DNA of 62,000 bases from Prorocentrum cordatum (Eukaryota; Sar; Dinophyceae; Prorocentrales; Prorocentraceae). The position numbers and the translations under genes were made by a program. Of the stretch, positions 30,920 to 41,059 are shown piece after piece (positions within the stretch are counted from its first letter, which is position 1; each line of letters begins with the position of its first letter). The stretch lies in the NCBI GenBank assembly GCA_963575745.1, contig CAUYUJ010004603.1:86728-148727 (forward strand), read 5' to 3'. Below the pieces are notes generated by a model. The model was given only the letters and a program-made list of their open reading frames with translations, made no database searches and was not told the DNA's origin.

Positions 30920-31130
30920 TCGAAACACAACGAAGCCTTCGGAGGTGACGGGACATGCGGCCAGGCATCCAAGGGAGCCCGTGCAAAAGGCGGGGGGGCG
31001 GAGGGCCGAGAAGCCACGTCCAGTCCCGCACCCAGCCGCGAGAGACCCTCGGCACCTCCCGGTGCTCGGCCTCGGCCCGCAGACAGGGGGCCGCCGTCCA
31101 CAGCCGCCCGGGCTCAAAACTTCCCGGCGC

Positions 31131-31330
31131 CCGAGCAGCACCTCGAGTGGGAGTGGTCGCGTCGGCCCCTCACTTGCCTCCACGAGGTGCCAGGGGGAGT
31201 GCGGGGCGGCTGCGTCTGCGTCCGCCTGTCTTGAGGCCGCCGCGGCCGGGCCCGAGCAGCACCTCGATTGGTCGCGTCGGCCCCTCGCTTGCCTCCACGA
31301 GGTGCCAGGGAGGAGTGCGGGGCGGCGAGG
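31131..31330. repeat. 121-bp tandem duplication
   Basis: CCGAGCAGCACCTCGA, GGTCGCGTCGGCCCCTC and CTTGCCTCCACGAGGTGCCA repeat at 31131 and 31252. Confidence 0.7.
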
Positions 31331-31475
31331 AGAACGAGGGGGAGGACGAGGAGGAAGAGGGGGGAGGAGGAGGAGGAGGAGGAGGAGGAGGAGGAGGAGG
31401 AGGAGGAGGAGGAGCAGGAGGAGCAGGAGGAAGAGGAGGAAGAGGAGGAGGAGGAGGAGGAGGAAGAAGACAGGG
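31331..31475. repeat. AGG microsatellite
   Basis: About 145 bp of AGG/GGA triplets on the plus strand. Confidence 0.9.
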
Positions 31476-31670
31476 AGATGCCCTTCCCCGCTCTCTCGGC
31501 CTCGAGCCTCTTGGCCTGCGAGCTCCTTGGCGGCGCCTGCGCCCGCCTGCCTTAAGGGGCCGCCGCGGCCCCGCCCCGACGGCCATAGGCCACGGGCTCT
31601 CGTCGGGCGGCCGCGACCTCGGACGCCTCGACCGCCGGGGCCCGGGCGCGGCTCGGGGCTCGACGGTCGG

Positions 31671-32019
31671 GTCGGGCGTGTCTCCCTGCGGCTGCGGATG
31701 CCACGACAGTGGGCACGCTCACAGTCTCATCGTTGAATCTAGAACGTATAGGAAGAGACAGTTCTAAACATGTCTTAAACATGTGTTTTCCATGTTTACA
31801 ACACGTTTAAACACATGTTTTAGACATCTGGAAAGTATTTGGCAACATGCTTCCTCTCCATCGATCGTCCTCCACAACCCTACGGGTGGGCTTTGGAAGA
31901 GAAGGGCAACATAGCCAGCTAAATATGCAACAATAGTTTAGAAAGTGGTCGAAGACTCGTACCCAGACTGTTGTTTTGACTATTTTTGAATATCCCCCCT
32001 GTAGAGGGACAGGCCCGAC
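31671..32019 (+). mobile_element. Family B element, copy 6, interrupted by family C
   Basis: GTCGGGCGTGTCTCCCTGCG at the left and CTGTAGAGGGACAGGCCCGAC at the right are the family ends. The interior right part (CCCAGACTGTTGTTTTGACT) is typical, but 31697-31910 is family C, so one element sits inside the other. Confidence 0.7.
31697..31910 (+). mobile_element. Repeat family C, copy 1 (nested in family B)
   Basis: Aligns with 39845-40053: GGATGCCACGACANTGG, CATGTTTTTNNACG-type words, ACATCTGNNANNTATTTNGNA, and CCTCTCCATNGATCGTCCTC. The copy at 39845 has no family B ends, so C is an independent repeat. Confidence 0.7.
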
Positions 32020-32929
32020 TGAAGACTCGGGGGGGAGGGCGCACGGCGCGACCCCTGGCGAGAGGCTATAGGGACGGGGGACGGCGCGCACGGAGGCGGA
32101 GGGAAGAGCGGACGGGGCATGGTCGCCATCTGGCCGCTGGCCGCCACTCGGCACAGAGGCGCACAGCAGGTGTGCATTGGCAGCGGGGGGCAATCTTGGG
32201 GGGCAGGAGGAAGCATCAGGAAGACAACCGTGGGGGGCCGCATGATTGGTTGTCCGTCAAACCTCGAGCATGGTCTCCAACTGCCGCCTCTCCGTCATGA
32301 GCTGCGTCGACCTTGGGCGAAACACCATATACTGCCGCATCTCAACCGACTTCTAACTTCGATTTGGGAGCCCGCGTCGAGCCATGTGGGTCAGGGTGCT
32401 GAAACCTGGGTAACATCACAGCTCGCAAGCAAGAGTGTAGAGCGACCTCCCATACGAAAGCTAACCAGAGTCAATGCGGTATGTTCAGCGACCATCCTGA
32501 TCCTTCCAAAGCGGACGACCAGAGGTTTTTAAGGAGCATGCGCATCCTGGGCTGCTGCAGTGGAATCCTTCAGCTGCTCTTCCTTGCGGCGCGGGCAACC
32601 ACTCTGCACACATGTACTCGAGAAGTATGCCTTCATCCACCACATGCGCACGTGTGCACCCTACACGCATGCACAAGTGTCTGCGTGTGTCCCCATCGCC
32701 ACACAACACAACACACGACGTTGAGAAATAATGTACTTCACCCAATGCATCTTCTGGCTGGCTCTCGGAATTGCTGGCTCGTACATCCGATATCCTGCCT
32801 ACTCGCATTGGCCCGCACTTTACCTGGGATCTGACAGTTTTGGCTCAAGATGATTTCGCCATGCGTGCGGATGCGCAATACATGTGAAGTCTCAAGCCGA
32901 ACTCGGTACGCTGATGCTGCACATGGCCA
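32020..32929. other. Unique spacer; no gene; possible partial leader relic
   Basis: Alternating purine-pyrimidine CACATGCGCACGTGTGCACC sequence lies at 32605-32710. TTTTGGCTCAAG at 32838-32849 matches the last 12 nt of the dinoflagellate spliced leader but the ten bases before it do not. No coding sequence is recognised downstream. Confidence 0.4.
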
Positions 32930-33728
32930 GAAGCCCATAAGCCCTTCTGGGCGTGAGTGGTTCAATTGAAAAGGTTTCTCTTATAATCCCCCTCCCTTCT
33001 TCCCCTTTGGAAGCGGATTTACCCCTCCCCCTACCCCCTACCCCTGGACCTGGACGCCCAAGATGGCCTCGGCGAGAAGGCCAAACTCATTGATTCTGCA
33101 AAGGTGTTGGCCCAATGTCTGGCCTCCTGGGGGGGGGACACTGATTGAGTATCCCCTCTTCGTTGATCGATCACCTCCAAGATAATCCCAAGATGACCCC
33201 CGAGGCTCCCAAGAGTGCCCCAAGAGGGCCCCTAGAGGCGCTCAGGAGGCCCTAAGAGACCCCCAAGATGCCCCAAGAGGCTCCCAAAAGACCACAAAGA
33301 GACCCGAAGAGGCTCCCCCGAGGCACCCAAGACACTTCAAGAGGCCCCCGGGACCGCCACGAGGCCCCCAAGACGCCCAAACAGGCCTACAAGATCCGAA
33401 GAGACTCCGAGAAGCATCCAAGAGGCCTCCAGCCTGGCTGTTCGTCCTCCTCCTCTTCCTCTTTCTCTTCCTCATCCGCAAAATCCTCCTGCTCCTCCCT
33501 CCTCCCTTCTCCCTCTCCCCTCCTCCCTTCTCCCTCTCCCCTCCTCCCCCTACCCCTCCTCCTTCTCCTCCTCCCCTCCTCCTCCGCTAATTCCTCCTCC
33601 ATCCGGACCCGCTTGGGTTTGACGGCTTCGCGGCCTTTATTCCACTGCATGCTTCCCCACATGACTGATCAGGGCAACTCGCCTGGGAACCGTTTTTGGA
33701 TTGGCTGGTGTGGTTTCGCGAAGCGTCT
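32930..33728 (+). mobile_element. Composite J/K element, second solo copy
   Basis: Order: CATAAGCCCTTCTGGGCG...AGTGGTTCAA, CCCCTCCCCCTACCCCCTAC, CTGGACCTGGACGCCCAAGA, one higher-order unit (GTTGGCCCAATGTCTGGCCTCCTGGGG to CACCTCCAAGAT), a CCCCAAGAGG array to 33420, CCT repeats at 33440-33600, and block K at 33667-33728 (CCGTTTTTGGATTGGCTGG, ending TTCGCGAAGCGTC). The same order and orientation is seen in introns at 53.6-57.0 kb. Confidence 0.65.
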
Positions 33729-33779
33729 AGAAAAATTCAAGTGTCTGTGTTTTGGTTGTCCCAATAGGGGGTCCAGCTG

Positions 33780-33941
33780 AAAGGGGGTGATGCAATAGGT
33801 TTAGGGCAGTTGTATTGCAAACGTTTTGCGTCAGATAATGGTATTGTAGTGTTTTGCAGCTAACGTATTGCACGCGAAAACCCAGCAATACATTTGCGTC
33901 GCGGAATGCACGCCCCAAATCTATTGCAACCCACTCATACA

Positions 33942-33972
<31 letters not shown>

Positions 33973-34242
33973 GCACCACCCCCTTGTCGCTGGACCCTTT
34001 TTTGGGCCAATCAGATGTGTGCGTGGGGGGGCATCTGTCCTGTCGAGCGGCCATCTGGAGCCGCAATCAGGCAGTATGTTAGCCAGCGTGAACTCCATAC
34101 AGCAGTGCATTACGGCACAGTGTAGGTGGAAGCTACGCAATATACAAGCTACGAGGTGGCACTTGTGTAGTGTAAGCTACAGGGTGTAAGCTGCAGAGGT
34201 AGATTCGCCGACTCTGTCGGCGTGTGGAAGAGGCTGTTCCGT
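33780..34242. repeat. GTATTGCA-rich spacer with (TA)n
   Basis: GTATTGCA-like words recur at 33805-33920 and a TATATA tract at 33943-33972. The rest is unique with no gene seen. Confidence 0.5.
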
Positions 34243-34250
34243 TTGACTCA

Positions 34251-34282
<32 letters not shown>

Positions 34283-34292
34283 GTCGTCAACT
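34243..34292. repeat. (CGT)n microsatellite
   Basis: CGTCGT triplets for about 45 bp. A similar short tract lies at 35155-35174. Confidence 0.85.
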
Positions 34293-34499
34293 TCGCCACT
34301 CCCCCACTCCCCCCCCCCTTTGCCTAAGCCCGTCGCCGCCCACTCCCACTTTCACCGGGCCCTCCTCCTCGAGCGCTTCAACCACAGCGAAATTGAGCAA
34401 CGTTGTAGTTTAGTCGATGGGAAGCCCCTTCCCTTTGATCCCTTCCCCGCCGGGGGGGGAGGGGGGTCCGGGGGGTGGGGTCCCGGGGCGGATACGACT

Positions 34500-35110
34500 C
34501 CCCCCCTGGCGGTTCGGGGGCCCAGAAAAGCCCCAAGACGCGGCAAAAGTGCCCCAAGATGTCCCCAAGACGGTCTTCAAGGGCCCCGAATCGCCGAAGT
34601 ATCGGTCCAAGTCGCCAAAGTAACCTCCAGACGGCTCAAAAAGTTTCCAAAACGCCCCAAAAGGTTTCCAAGAGGACTCCCAAGACGGCCCCAGGGGGCA
34701 AAACGCGTCGATAACCCTTCGGTTTTTGGAAGATTTCAAAATTCTCGCCTTGTCAGCTTCCCGACGCTCCAAGACAGGCCAATAGGCCTCCGAGACGGCC
34801 CCAGGATGGCCCAAGAGGCCTCCAAGAGAGCTCAGCAACGACCCGAGAGGGCTTCAAGCCCGCCCAAGAGGCATCCAAGACAGCCGAGGAGGCCCCCAAG
34901 ACGGCTCCAAGAGGGAACCAAGACCGGGGGACCCGAACGGACATTTCGATCCCTCGGTCGAAGGAGCTCTCAGGAAGCCCCCAGAGGCTCCTAAGAAGCC
35001 CCCACAGAGGCGTCAAGAGGCCCCTAAGAGACCTCCAGGAAGCCCCAAGAGGACCCCACGAGGCTCCAAAGCGGCTCCCAAGAGCTTCCCAAGAGGCCCC
35101 CAAAGTTTGG
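34500..35110. repeat. J-type CCCCAAGAGG array without block K
   Basis: CCCCAAGA(C/T)G, CCTCCAAGAG and CCCCCGAGG words repeat in 10-12 bp steps for 600 bp. Neither a CCT tract nor block K follows. Confidence 0.7.
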
Positions 35111-35233
35111 GGGTAGTTTGGGGCCCAAACTACCCCCGAGGCCCCCGAGAGCGCTCGTCGTCGTCGTCGTCGTCATTCAGGGTCGGCGGCACCGGCCACA
35201 AGGCCTTCACAATACAGTATGTGGTGATAACTA

Positions 35234-35364
35234 CTGGTCATCGCTCGGACGTCCATTCCCTGGTGTTTTTTTCGGTTCCGTGCGTGGCTTTTCGCCAAAG
35301 GATCAATGATGCTCCCCGATGGCCCTCGCCGAATGAAAAAGGCACACGTCCGAGCGATGCCAAG
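35234..35364 (+). mobile_element. Family A MITE, copy 1
   Basis: CTGGTCATCGCTCGGACGT and ACACGTCCGAGCGATGCCAAG are inverted ends. Only this copy begins with GT after the CTG; the others have GC. The interior has GTTCCGTGCGTGGCTTTTCG and a CGATGGCCCTCGCCGA stretch. Confidence 0.8.
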
Positions 35365-35495
35365 CTGAAGAAACGCAACTCAGAACCTCAGAGGGCCGCT
35401 CGAAAGAGGTGCCACCCGCCACCGAAGAATGCCGAACGAAGCCCTGGGTCTCTCGGCCGAGGCCCAAGTCCCCGACGTCTTAGCGCCTCTACACG

Positions 35496-35640
35496 AAGGG
35501 GCCCCAGGACACAAAATAACAGGATTCCCCATATTTTCCTATGTTTTCTGGGTTGTTTGTTTTCCCCCCCACTTCCCATGTTTTCCGATATTTTCTTGGG
35601 AGTGGACGATGAATTGTGTCTGTGTGTCTTTTTCCCTCCT
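35496..35640 (+). mobile_element. Family G element, copy 4
   Basis: AAGGGGCCCCAGGACACAAA start (with the second CACACAAATAA lost), CCATATTTTCCTATGTTTTC, and TGTGTCTGTGTGTCTTTTTC before CCTCCT. Confidence 0.8.
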
Positions 35641-37387
35641 GACTATAATGCGCCGTGCTCTGATGCTCCCGGCCGCAGGCATCCAGATCAGATTCGAGAA
35701 GTAGTGCGCCTTATGTTCTGTCTGCCGCGCGGCCCAAAACGGGGCACGAGCCCATGGCAAAACTGGTCTCCACCCACCACAGGCCAATACTGCGCATCCC
35801 CGCCGCACGTAGGTCCTTCTCGTCGGTGGTGGCGTTGATCAAACTTGCCTCGCTTATCAACCGCTTGCTCTCCAGCACCACCTGACGAACGCCACTCTCT
35901 TGTAAGCACAAACATATTCCTGATCGTGCTGCTTCCTCCTGTTGCGTCTCCCTACTCCCCGTTCTCTCGCATCCTCACTCCCCCCACCTCCCATCCCTCC
36001 ATCCCCTCATCCTTTTTGTTCCTCGTGTCGTCGTCGTCGTCGTCGTCCTCTTGCTCCTCCCTCCTCCACCTCCTCCTCCTCATCTTTATCTTTATCCTCC
36101 TCATTCTCCTGAGCGTGGGAGGGAGGAAACACGGAGAATCGGGCACGAACGCCTGCTCCAGGAAGAGGACGGGAGGACGACGAGCCGCCTGACATGTCTA
36201 CCCCTCGTCGTCGTCGCCATCATGCTCCTCCTCCCCCCTTCTCATTCTCTTGAAACGCATACTCCTCTCCGCTTCTACATGGCAATTAAGCACGGGTGTT
36301 CCCGCCTCTATGGCTTATTGCTACTGGTGCGCCAGTGTTATTCATGTGATGTTGCCCGCATGCTTGTTTACGATCGAAACGTCTTTGGTGCATTAGATGT
36401 GATGGACATGTCATGTCTTGCCGTTGTCGACACCCCAGCTTTTCCCCCTCTCTGACGTCCTCTCCTCCTACTATTCCTGCTCTTCCTCCTCTGTATCATG
36501 CTCATCCGCCTCCTCTTCGACCTCCAATGAACACATCCCCCCTTTCGATTTCACGGCAAAGGATAGGGCAACTCATGCAAGTGCCATTTCGGAATCAAGG
36601 GCCCCTAGGATAAATGACACCCCAATCGGAGGGTGGAAACAAAAATGTATAAACATAATGGGAACGGATGGGTACCGGTGGGTCGAATAGCAGATGTGGC
36701 ACGAGCACGCCTACCTTGTCTCGTCCCTCTCTCCCTTCTCCGCTGGTAGGGAGTGAGGACGACGACGAAAACCAGACTGAGAAGGAGACAAGGACAGGAC
36801 GGAATAGAGGGAGAGGAGGAAAAGGAGGAGGAGCCAGGCGTGGACAGGAAGAGGAGATAGGGATCAAGGCAGGAGCAAACGCGTGGCCTCCCTTCACGAG
36901 CCTGGCCCTTGGTCAGTCGCACTGGCCACTTATTCGCCAAGCCGAGCAGCCCTTCTTCTTAGCCGAACAACACAACGTGTTGACCTCCGAGTCCAAAAAC
37001 AGCCAGCCCCAGGGAGGGGGATCTGGACCTCCGGGTCCATGCTGCGAGAAGCTCACGGCGCCGGAGTGATCGAGGATGGCGAGGAGACGTGAGGGCGAGG
37101 GGCACGACAGCGAGGGCGACAGCGAGGGCGGCGGCGACAAGGCGGGGGACGGGCGAGGATGGAGAGGAGTGGAAGGAGGACGGGGCGGAAGACGAGTAAG
37201 GGCCCTCCTCCTCCTCCTCCTCCTCCTCGTCCTCCTCAGACCCTCCCTCCCTTCCGTTTCGTCCTGCCCCTCCTCCCCCCCTCCTCTAAATTGCATGATC
37301 CTTCCCCTCCCGTTTCCTTCCCCCACTTCGCCATCGATCCGAAGAGGACGACAACCATGGCGCCGGTGACGAGCACCAGGACGACGA
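35641..37387. other. Gene-poor spacer with short CGT and CCT tracts
   Basis: CGTCGTCGTC near 36027, CCT near 36045-36110 and CTCCTC at 37204-37232. Open frames are repeat-driven or lack motifs. No family element is recognised. Confidence 0.45.
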
Positions 37388-37517
37388 CTGGCCATCGCTC
37401 GGACGTACATTTCCTGTGTTGTTTTCGGTTTCGTGCGTGTTTTTTTCGCCAAATGATCAAGGATGCTCCTCGATGGTCCTCGCCGAAAGAAAATGCACAC
37501 GTCCGAGCGATGCCAAG
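37388..37517 (+). mobile_element. Family A MITE, copy 2
   Basis: CTGGCCATCGCTCGGACGT and ACACGTCCGAGCGATGCCAAG ends; the interior GTTTCGTGCGTGTTTTTTTC, GATGCTCCTCGATGGTCCTC is the most typical of the family. Confidence 0.85.
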
Positions 37518-37633
37518 GCGAGGATCACGACGACAAAGACGATGACGACGGCGTCGCCGAAGGCGAAGAACGAGGACGGCTTCGACGAGAACAACGACTC
37601 GGCGGTGCGCACATGGCGGCGGGGCCAGGGGTG

Positions 37634-37791
37634 AAGGGGCCCTGGGACACACAAATAAATACACACAAATAAAACGATTCCCCATATTTTCCCATATTTT
37701 TGAATTTTTTGTCTTCCCCCCCACTTCCTATATTTTCCTATCTTTTCTGGGGAATGGACGATTAATTGTGTCTGTGTGGTCTTGCCCTCCT
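37634..37791 (+). mobile_element. Family G element, copy 5
   Basis: AAGGGGCCCTGGGACACACA start, full CACACAAATAAAACGATTCC, and TGTGTCTGTGTGGTCTTGCC before CCTCCT. Confidence 0.85.
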
Positions 37792-37964
37792 GAAAGGGGC
37801 GGCCTTGACGCAAGAAGACAGGGGTGCCGGAGGCTTCTCGGAAGGCTCCTTCGGAGTGCGGGGGGGCATCCGGGAGGCCAATGCCTTCTTGGAATCCCGC
37901 CACCCTTGCACTCTCACCTGCGCGTGGCTCCAGCACAAGAATGTCGACGGCGCGTGTCGACGAC

Positions 37965-38115
<151 letters not shown>

Positions 38116-38158
38116 CAGATCCGACGACGAGGAGCACGACGAGGAGGATCGAGCAAAC

Positions 38159-38289
38159 CTTGCCATCGCTCGGACGTCCACTCCCCGTGCATTTTTCGAT
38201 GTCGTGCGTGTATTTTTTCGCGAGGTGGACCACAATGCTCCTCGATGGTCTTCGCCGAGAAAAAATGCACACGTCCGAGCGATGCCGAG
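38159..38289 (+). mobile_element. Family A MITE, copy 3
   Basis: CTTGCCATCGCTCGGACGT and CACGTCCGAGCGATGCCGAG ends; interior TTTTTCGATGTCGTGCGTG. It lies 9 bp from family F copy 3. Confidence 0.85.
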
Positions 38290-38295
38290 AAACAC

Positions 38296-38465
38296 AAGCT
38301 GCGCAAACCCAGACTCGCGGAGATTCGCGCGGATCTCTCGGATCGGCGCTGGGACACCGCGGGCGGCGCCTCTCTGGCGCCGCCCTTCGTGGTGCGCCCC
38401 GCGCGCGCCCGGGAGAGGGGTCAGGCGCCGACCCAGGAAGGCCGCGTGGACCTCCCCGGAAGCGC
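38296..38465. mobile_element. Family F element, copy 3 (diverged)
   Basis: CTCGCGGAGATTCGCGCGGA, CTCTCGGATCGGCGCTGGGA and the right arm GGCGCCGACCCAGGAAGG. Outer arms are lost. Confidence 0.55.
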
Positions 38466-38488
38466 GCGCGCTCCTGCAAACTGCCCCT

Positions 38489-38629
38489 CTCGCCATCGCT
38501 CGGACGTCCCTTCCCTGTGCTTTTTTTTCGGTTTCGTGCGCGTTCTTTTTGTTGCTCGAGGGTCCAGGATATGGTCCTCGAGGTTTTTCTCGCCGAGAAA
38601 AAAATGCCACACGTCCGAGCGACGCCGAG
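38489..38629 (+). mobile_element. Family A MITE, copy 4, with long flanking direct repeats
   Basis: CTCGCCATCGCTCGGACGT and CACGTCCGAGCGACGCCGAG ends. The flanks GAAGCGCGCGCGCTCCTGCA-AACTGCCCCTC (left) and GAAAGCGCGCGCGCTCTCCT-GCACCTGCCCCTC (right) form an imperfect direct repeat of about 32 bp, far longer than a normal target-site duplication. Confidence 0.8.
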
Positions 38630-38805
38630 CCTCCGAAAGCGCGCGCGCTCTCCTGCACCTGCCCCTCCGAGCGGAGTGTCGCGGAGAGCGAGGACGACGA
38701 CGGCGCCCAACGGCTCGAGGCGATCGACGACGGCGACGGCGACGCGCCCGCGGCGGCTGGCCTGGGGAGGCTGCGGCCGGAGGGCCGAAGGCGTGCAACA
38801 GCCTC

Positions 38806-38937
38806 CTCGCCATCGCTCGGACGTCCGTTCCCTCGTGTATTTTTCGGTTTCGTGCGTGGCTTTTTCGCCAAATGATCAAGGATGCTCCTCGATGGTCCTC
38901 GCCGGGGAAAAAATGTACACGTCCGAGCGATGCCAAG
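38806..38937 (+). mobile_element. Family A MITE, copy 5
   Basis: CTCGCCATCGCTCGGACGT and ACACGTCCGAGCGATGCCAAG ends; GCCTCC occurs on both sides. Interior as copy 2. Confidence 0.85.
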
Positions 38938-39163
38938 GCCTCCGACAGACCCCAGGGGAGCCACCGACAAGAAAGGAGACCGCGCGCCAGCGCCGGCAGC
39001 TGCGGCGGCGGCGGTGCCCGAAGCGCGCCAAGGAGACTGGGCGGCGCGCAGAGAAGGGTCGGGGTGGGGGGGAGGGCTTCTTAGAGAGAGGCTGCCTTTT
39101 AGAAGGCGCGGGCATCAGATCGTCTACAGCCAAGGCCCGCGCCTGCTAAGAAACAGAAGTGCT

Positions 39164-39396
39164 TCTGGGGAATCGAACTCTATACCCCGACGCTTTTTCC
39201 GGCCCTGCATTGAAATTTGCACTGGAGAGCGGATCCTGGTGTATGCGAAGCCCTGGTGTGTACGTATACATTTGTCGTTGTTTCCTTGGGACATTGGGGA
39301 ACAAAAAGCATACACCACACCACCCCAGCGGCGTCCCCGACGCTCCAAAAGTCCTAGGATTGAAAAACAGCTCGCCACCGGTAATGTACATGTTCC
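39164..39396 (+). mobile_element. Repeat family O, copy 2
   Basis: CGAACTCTATACCCCGACGC, GCGGATCCTGGTGTATGCGA and CATACACCACACCACCCC align with 23676-23895. It abuts family M copy 2. Confidence 0.65.
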
Positions 39397-39419
39397 AGCT
39401 TCCGAGTTTCCCCCTCCCC

Positions 39420-39615
39420 TTCGGGAGCGGCCAAGAGGGGGGTGTCCAAGAGGGGGGGGTGCAAATCATGACCGCCAGCATGTGCGCGGCCCAGCGGGGG
39501 AGGCCAGGGACGTAATGAAACAAGAAGCGGCGCGATGAGATCCGGGGAGCAATCATGGGCCACGCCATGATATCCACCCCCCCTGTTCATCACCCCCCTC
39601 TTTTCCGCCCCCGAC
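39420..39615 (+). mobile_element. Family M element, copy 2
   Basis: TCGGGAGCGGCCAAGAGGGG, CAAATCATGACCGCC, GCATGTGCGCGGCCCAGCGG and CACCCCCCTCTTTTCCGCCC match 28846-29046. Confidence 0.75.
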
Positions 39616-39844
39616 TTGCCCCCCGTTTGCGCGTGGCCGAGAGGAGGCCCGGGCCGCGGGACGGGCGCCTGGCGGGCCGCGCTGCCAGCCTCGCTCGCCT
39701 GCCGCCGCAGGGTCTGCTCCAGGCGGGCGGTCTGCGGGCCGCCGTCGCTGCAGTCGTCGTCGCCGCCGCCGTGGAGGGTCGCGGGGAAGGAGAGAAGGAA
39801 GGATGATGAGCGATTGGGGAGGAAGCGCATGAGGCGAATGGTCG

Positions 39845-40053
39845 TGGATGCCACGACAATGGACACTCTAACAATCCTATCATTGATTTCAGGATGTGTT
39901 CTAAGTGTGTAAAGCATGTTCTCAAAACGTGTCAAACATGTTTTTACGTATTTGAGACACGCTTGAAACATCTGTTAGCCATCTGGAGACTATTTAGTAG
40001 CATGATTCCTCTCCATGGATCGTCCTCCACAAGCGTATGGGGGAAGCAAGAGA
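39845..40053 (+). mobile_element. Repeat family C, copy 2 (solo)
   Basis: TGGATGCCACGACAATGGAC to CCATGGATCGTCCTCCACAA; see the copy at 31697. Confidence 0.7.
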
Positions 40054-40384
40054 ACGGTCCGCCACCCCACCCCGAGACAACGGGTGGAATGTCATCGAAT
40101 CCCTGCGGATTCTCCGTATTGCATGTGGGTGCTGAGGGGGCCAGGAGCCCAGATTCAGGAAATTCCCATGTGATCGCGGGGTGCGTCGCGTGACTTCTCC
40201 AAGCACCTCAGGAGCATGGTTCGGAACCCGCGCTTCCAACATGTCCGAAGATACTCCCAAAGGTCCGTCCTGGCAGTCTTGGCACTTGGGGACCTGCTTG
40301 TAGACATGCGGAGGTGTTTCAGCGAGTGCCACATGCTGGCCATGTCGACCTTCAAGGCACGACGGCGAATGAGGCCAGAGATGC

Positions 40385-40880
40385 CCAAAAGCCCCATGAG
40401 GGGGCCGAGTGGGCCCCAAAAGGCCGCAAAAAGAGGCCCGAGTGGGCCCTAAACGCCCCGCAGCCCACCAAACGGTTTAGAATATACCCCCAACACCACG
40501 GCCCCAAAGACGCCGCAAAAGTGTCCCGAAAAAGGCCCCCGACAGGGCCATGGAGGGATCCAAACTGCTTCTTGCCCACGACCTAGGCACGGTCGCTGGA
40601 TGGGCCGAATGCCACCTAGTGGCTTGAAGAGGACCAATAAGACCCTGGCCAGGTCCCGGTCAGCTCCGCCCAGAACACCCCATGGGAGGGTCATTTTTCG
40701 ACACTCTTCACGAGAATCGTGGCCTCCAGGGTGGGAGCCGCAATCGACTGCCCCCCCTCCCGCCCCAAGAGACCCCCAAGAAACCCCCAAGAGGCCCTGG
40801 GGGCCCCCAGAACGCCGCCCAGGAGCCCCAAGAGACTCCCAAGATGTCTCCAAGAGACTCTAAAGAGGGCTCCAGGGCTG
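40385..40880. repeat. J-type CCCCAAGAGG array
   Basis: GTGGGCCCCAAAAGG, CCCCAAGAGACCCCCAAG and GGCCCCCAGAA words. An interval at 40570-40740 is less repetitive. No CCT tract or block K follows. Confidence 0.55.
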
Positions 40881-41059
40881 GCGGAATGAGCGAAGCAATT
40901 GAAAAATATGGGCGAGGATAGGAACCGAGAACATGTGCAAGTCAGCCGCCTTCCTCCCAACTGCGATCGTTTCCCCCCTTCCTCCGAAGAGGGAAGGGGG
41001 AAGGGGGAACCAGGTGGACGTTTACATTTCCGCCCTTTGGACGAAGCCCGGAACGCGAG

